NCBI GenBank assembly: GCA_030600525.1
Contig: JAUVLX010000186.1
Span: 1 to 6,865 of the forward strand
From: Desulfobulbus sp.
GTDB lineage: Bacteria; Desulfobacterota; Desulfobulbia; Desulfobulbales; Desulfobulbaceae
DNA length: 6,865 nucleotides
Direction: 5' to 3'
This document shows positions 6,344-6,865 of the stretch, one piece after another. Position numbers and translations under genes: made by a program. The notes under the pieces are model-generated. The model did no database searches. It saw nothing but the letters and a program-made list of their open reading frames with translations, and was not told where the DNA came from. Positions within the stretch are counted from its first letter, which is position 1, and every line of letters begins with the position of its first letter.

Positions 6344-6362
6344 TGCATAAGTGCAATAATCG
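6344..6362. repeat. Degenerate copy of the palindrome's right portion, 31 bp downstream
   Basis: TGCATAAGTGCAATAATCG matches TGCATTAATGCAATAAACG at 6313-6331 in 16 of 19 positions. The offset is exactly 31 bp, close to three helical turns, which is the arrangement expected of two protein sites on the same DNA face. Confidence 0.7.
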
Positions 6363-6386
6363 GCTTCGTGGATAAATCTCAACCGG

Positions 6387-6403
6387 TAAATCCAGTGGAT
6401 TTA
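6387..6403. repeat. 17-bp palindrome
   Basis: TAAATCCA and TGGATTTA flank a central G in perfect symmetry. Related words lie nearby: GATAAATC at 6371-6378 and GGATTA at 6410-6415. It may be an operator; no adjacent gene start is visible. Confidence 0.75.
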
Positions 6404-6595
6404 GATTGTGGATTACTCTGAAATGGACACTGCAAACGGGAAAGCCTGGATGATTATCACAAGGGCGTGACGGTTCAATGAAATTTGAAAAACAGCCTTC
6501 TGGCAGCTGGCCAACGTGAGCTGGAGAACTGCTGAACCGTTATAGCTCCATGGATATTTGTTATTCGTTGAATAGTTGCTAGTGTTTTTTATATA

Positions 6596-6865
6596 TTATG
6601 AAGTGGCGGCCTTGAAAATTTGCGCCAGACGTTGATCAGCCCAACTGGTGAGACGGAAGTCCTGCAGAAAGCCGCAATGCCCTCCATAATTTACCTGTTC
6701 AACTTCCAGCGTTGGTGACAGGGTAGAGAGATTTCCGGTAAGCATCTCTGTTATTGGATCATCAATGGAATAAATAATGTGGGTTGGTACCTCAAGTGAT
6801 GCCAGTTGCTGCCTGCTGAGCTTGTAGGCAGAAAGATAGGCATGGGTTGTCGGGTGGTCAGTGTG
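6596..6865 (-). CDS. YheT-like alpha/beta-fold hydrolase, C-terminal end (start beyond the right edge)
   Basis: The minus strand is open from the window edge for 89 codons to TAA at 6596-6598. The fragment has the features of the C-terminal part of YheT/UPF0017-type alpha/beta hydrolases: a YLSAYKLSRQQLASLEVPTH segment leading to a beta strand, then SIDDPI with the acid residue of the catalytic triad, and NYGGHCGFLQD with the catalytic His. The closing helix SWADQRLAQIFKAA is typical. The nucleophile Ser lies outside the window. Family members are putative esterases or hydrolases of uncertain substrate. No terminator hairpin was seen after the stop. It reads toward the small 65-aa gene on the same strand but is separated by over 600 bp, so a shared operon is unlikely. 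Confidence 0.85.
   Translation of the reverse strand, partial: HTDHPTTHAYLSAYKLSRQQLASLEVPTHIIYSIDDPITEMLTGNLSTLSPTLEVEQVNYGGHCGFLQDFRLTSWADQRLAQIFKAATS

Larger units (their letters stand above)
5983..6595. other. Gene-poor region of about 610 bp rich in symmetric sequences
   Basis: No frame longer than about 36 codons with a credible start was found on either strand. The region holds a perfect 28-bp palindrome (6305-6332), a degenerate copy of its right part (6344-6362) and a 17-bp palindrome (6387-6403). It also has an 8-bp inverted repeat, ACGGTTCA (6470-6477) / TGAACCGT (6533-6540), with a 55-nt gap. It must contain the promoter of the small minus-strand gene at 5982, but I cannot identify one with confidence. 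An unannotated RNA gene or regulatory island is possible. Confidence 0.6.

Noticed and set aside
6470..6540. 8-bp inverted repeat ACGGTTCA / TGAACCGT with a 55-nt gap as mobile-element ends
   Set aside because: It is too short to be convincing, encloses no coding frame and has no target duplication.

Overview
The window looks like chromosomal DNA from a Gram-negative bacterium, most likely a Desulfobacterota (former deltaproteobacterial sulfate-reducer type). I infer this from family knowledge: a dCache-type membrane kinase with the YVGPY / Q..WF / VYVSD motif set, an HTH plus receiver-like protein coupled to it, and an NtrC-class sigma54 activator. No taxonomic search was possible, so the assignment is tentative.

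Left part (1-4447): two sensory modules are transcribed away from a shared 339-bp intergenic region. Leftward are a 176-aa protein (excisionase/MerR-like HTH plus a receiver-like fold without a phosphorylatable Asp) and, overlapping it by ATGA, a dCache membrane histidine kinase whose catalytic half lies beyond the left edge. Rightward are a soluble PAS histidine kinase and, 8 nt later, a complete NtrC/DctD-class response regulator with an intact GAFTGA loop. A good sigma54-like -24/-12 element faces the leftward operon, so the rightward pair may control its divergent neighbour. A weak, AT-rich terminator follows the regulator.

Middle part (about 4539-5504): a graveyard of mobile DNA. A REP-associated tyrosine transposase (RAYT, IS200-like HUH family) lies on the minus strand with an altered start codon, two frameshifts and two in-frame stops. 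Its 5' end abuts, head to head and about 15 bp away, a C-terminal fragment of a DUF4338 (DruA-family) protein on the plus strand, which still has a hairpin behind it. The rest of the DUF4338 gene is absent, and no other Druantia component is visible.

Right part (5505-6865): mostly non-coding. It holds one plausible 65-aa lysine/glutamate-rich small protein on the minus strand, then about 600 bp without a convincing gene but with striking symmetry: a perfect 28-bp palindrome, a degenerate copy of it exactly 31 bp further on, and a 17-bp palindrome. At the right edge, on the minus strand, is the C-terminal end of a YheT-type alpha/beta hydrolase carrying the catalytic Asp and His.

The strongest leads are the possible sigma54 link between the two divergent sensory modules, the pseudo-receiver/kinase coupling, and the orphan 28-bp palindrome with its phased partner.
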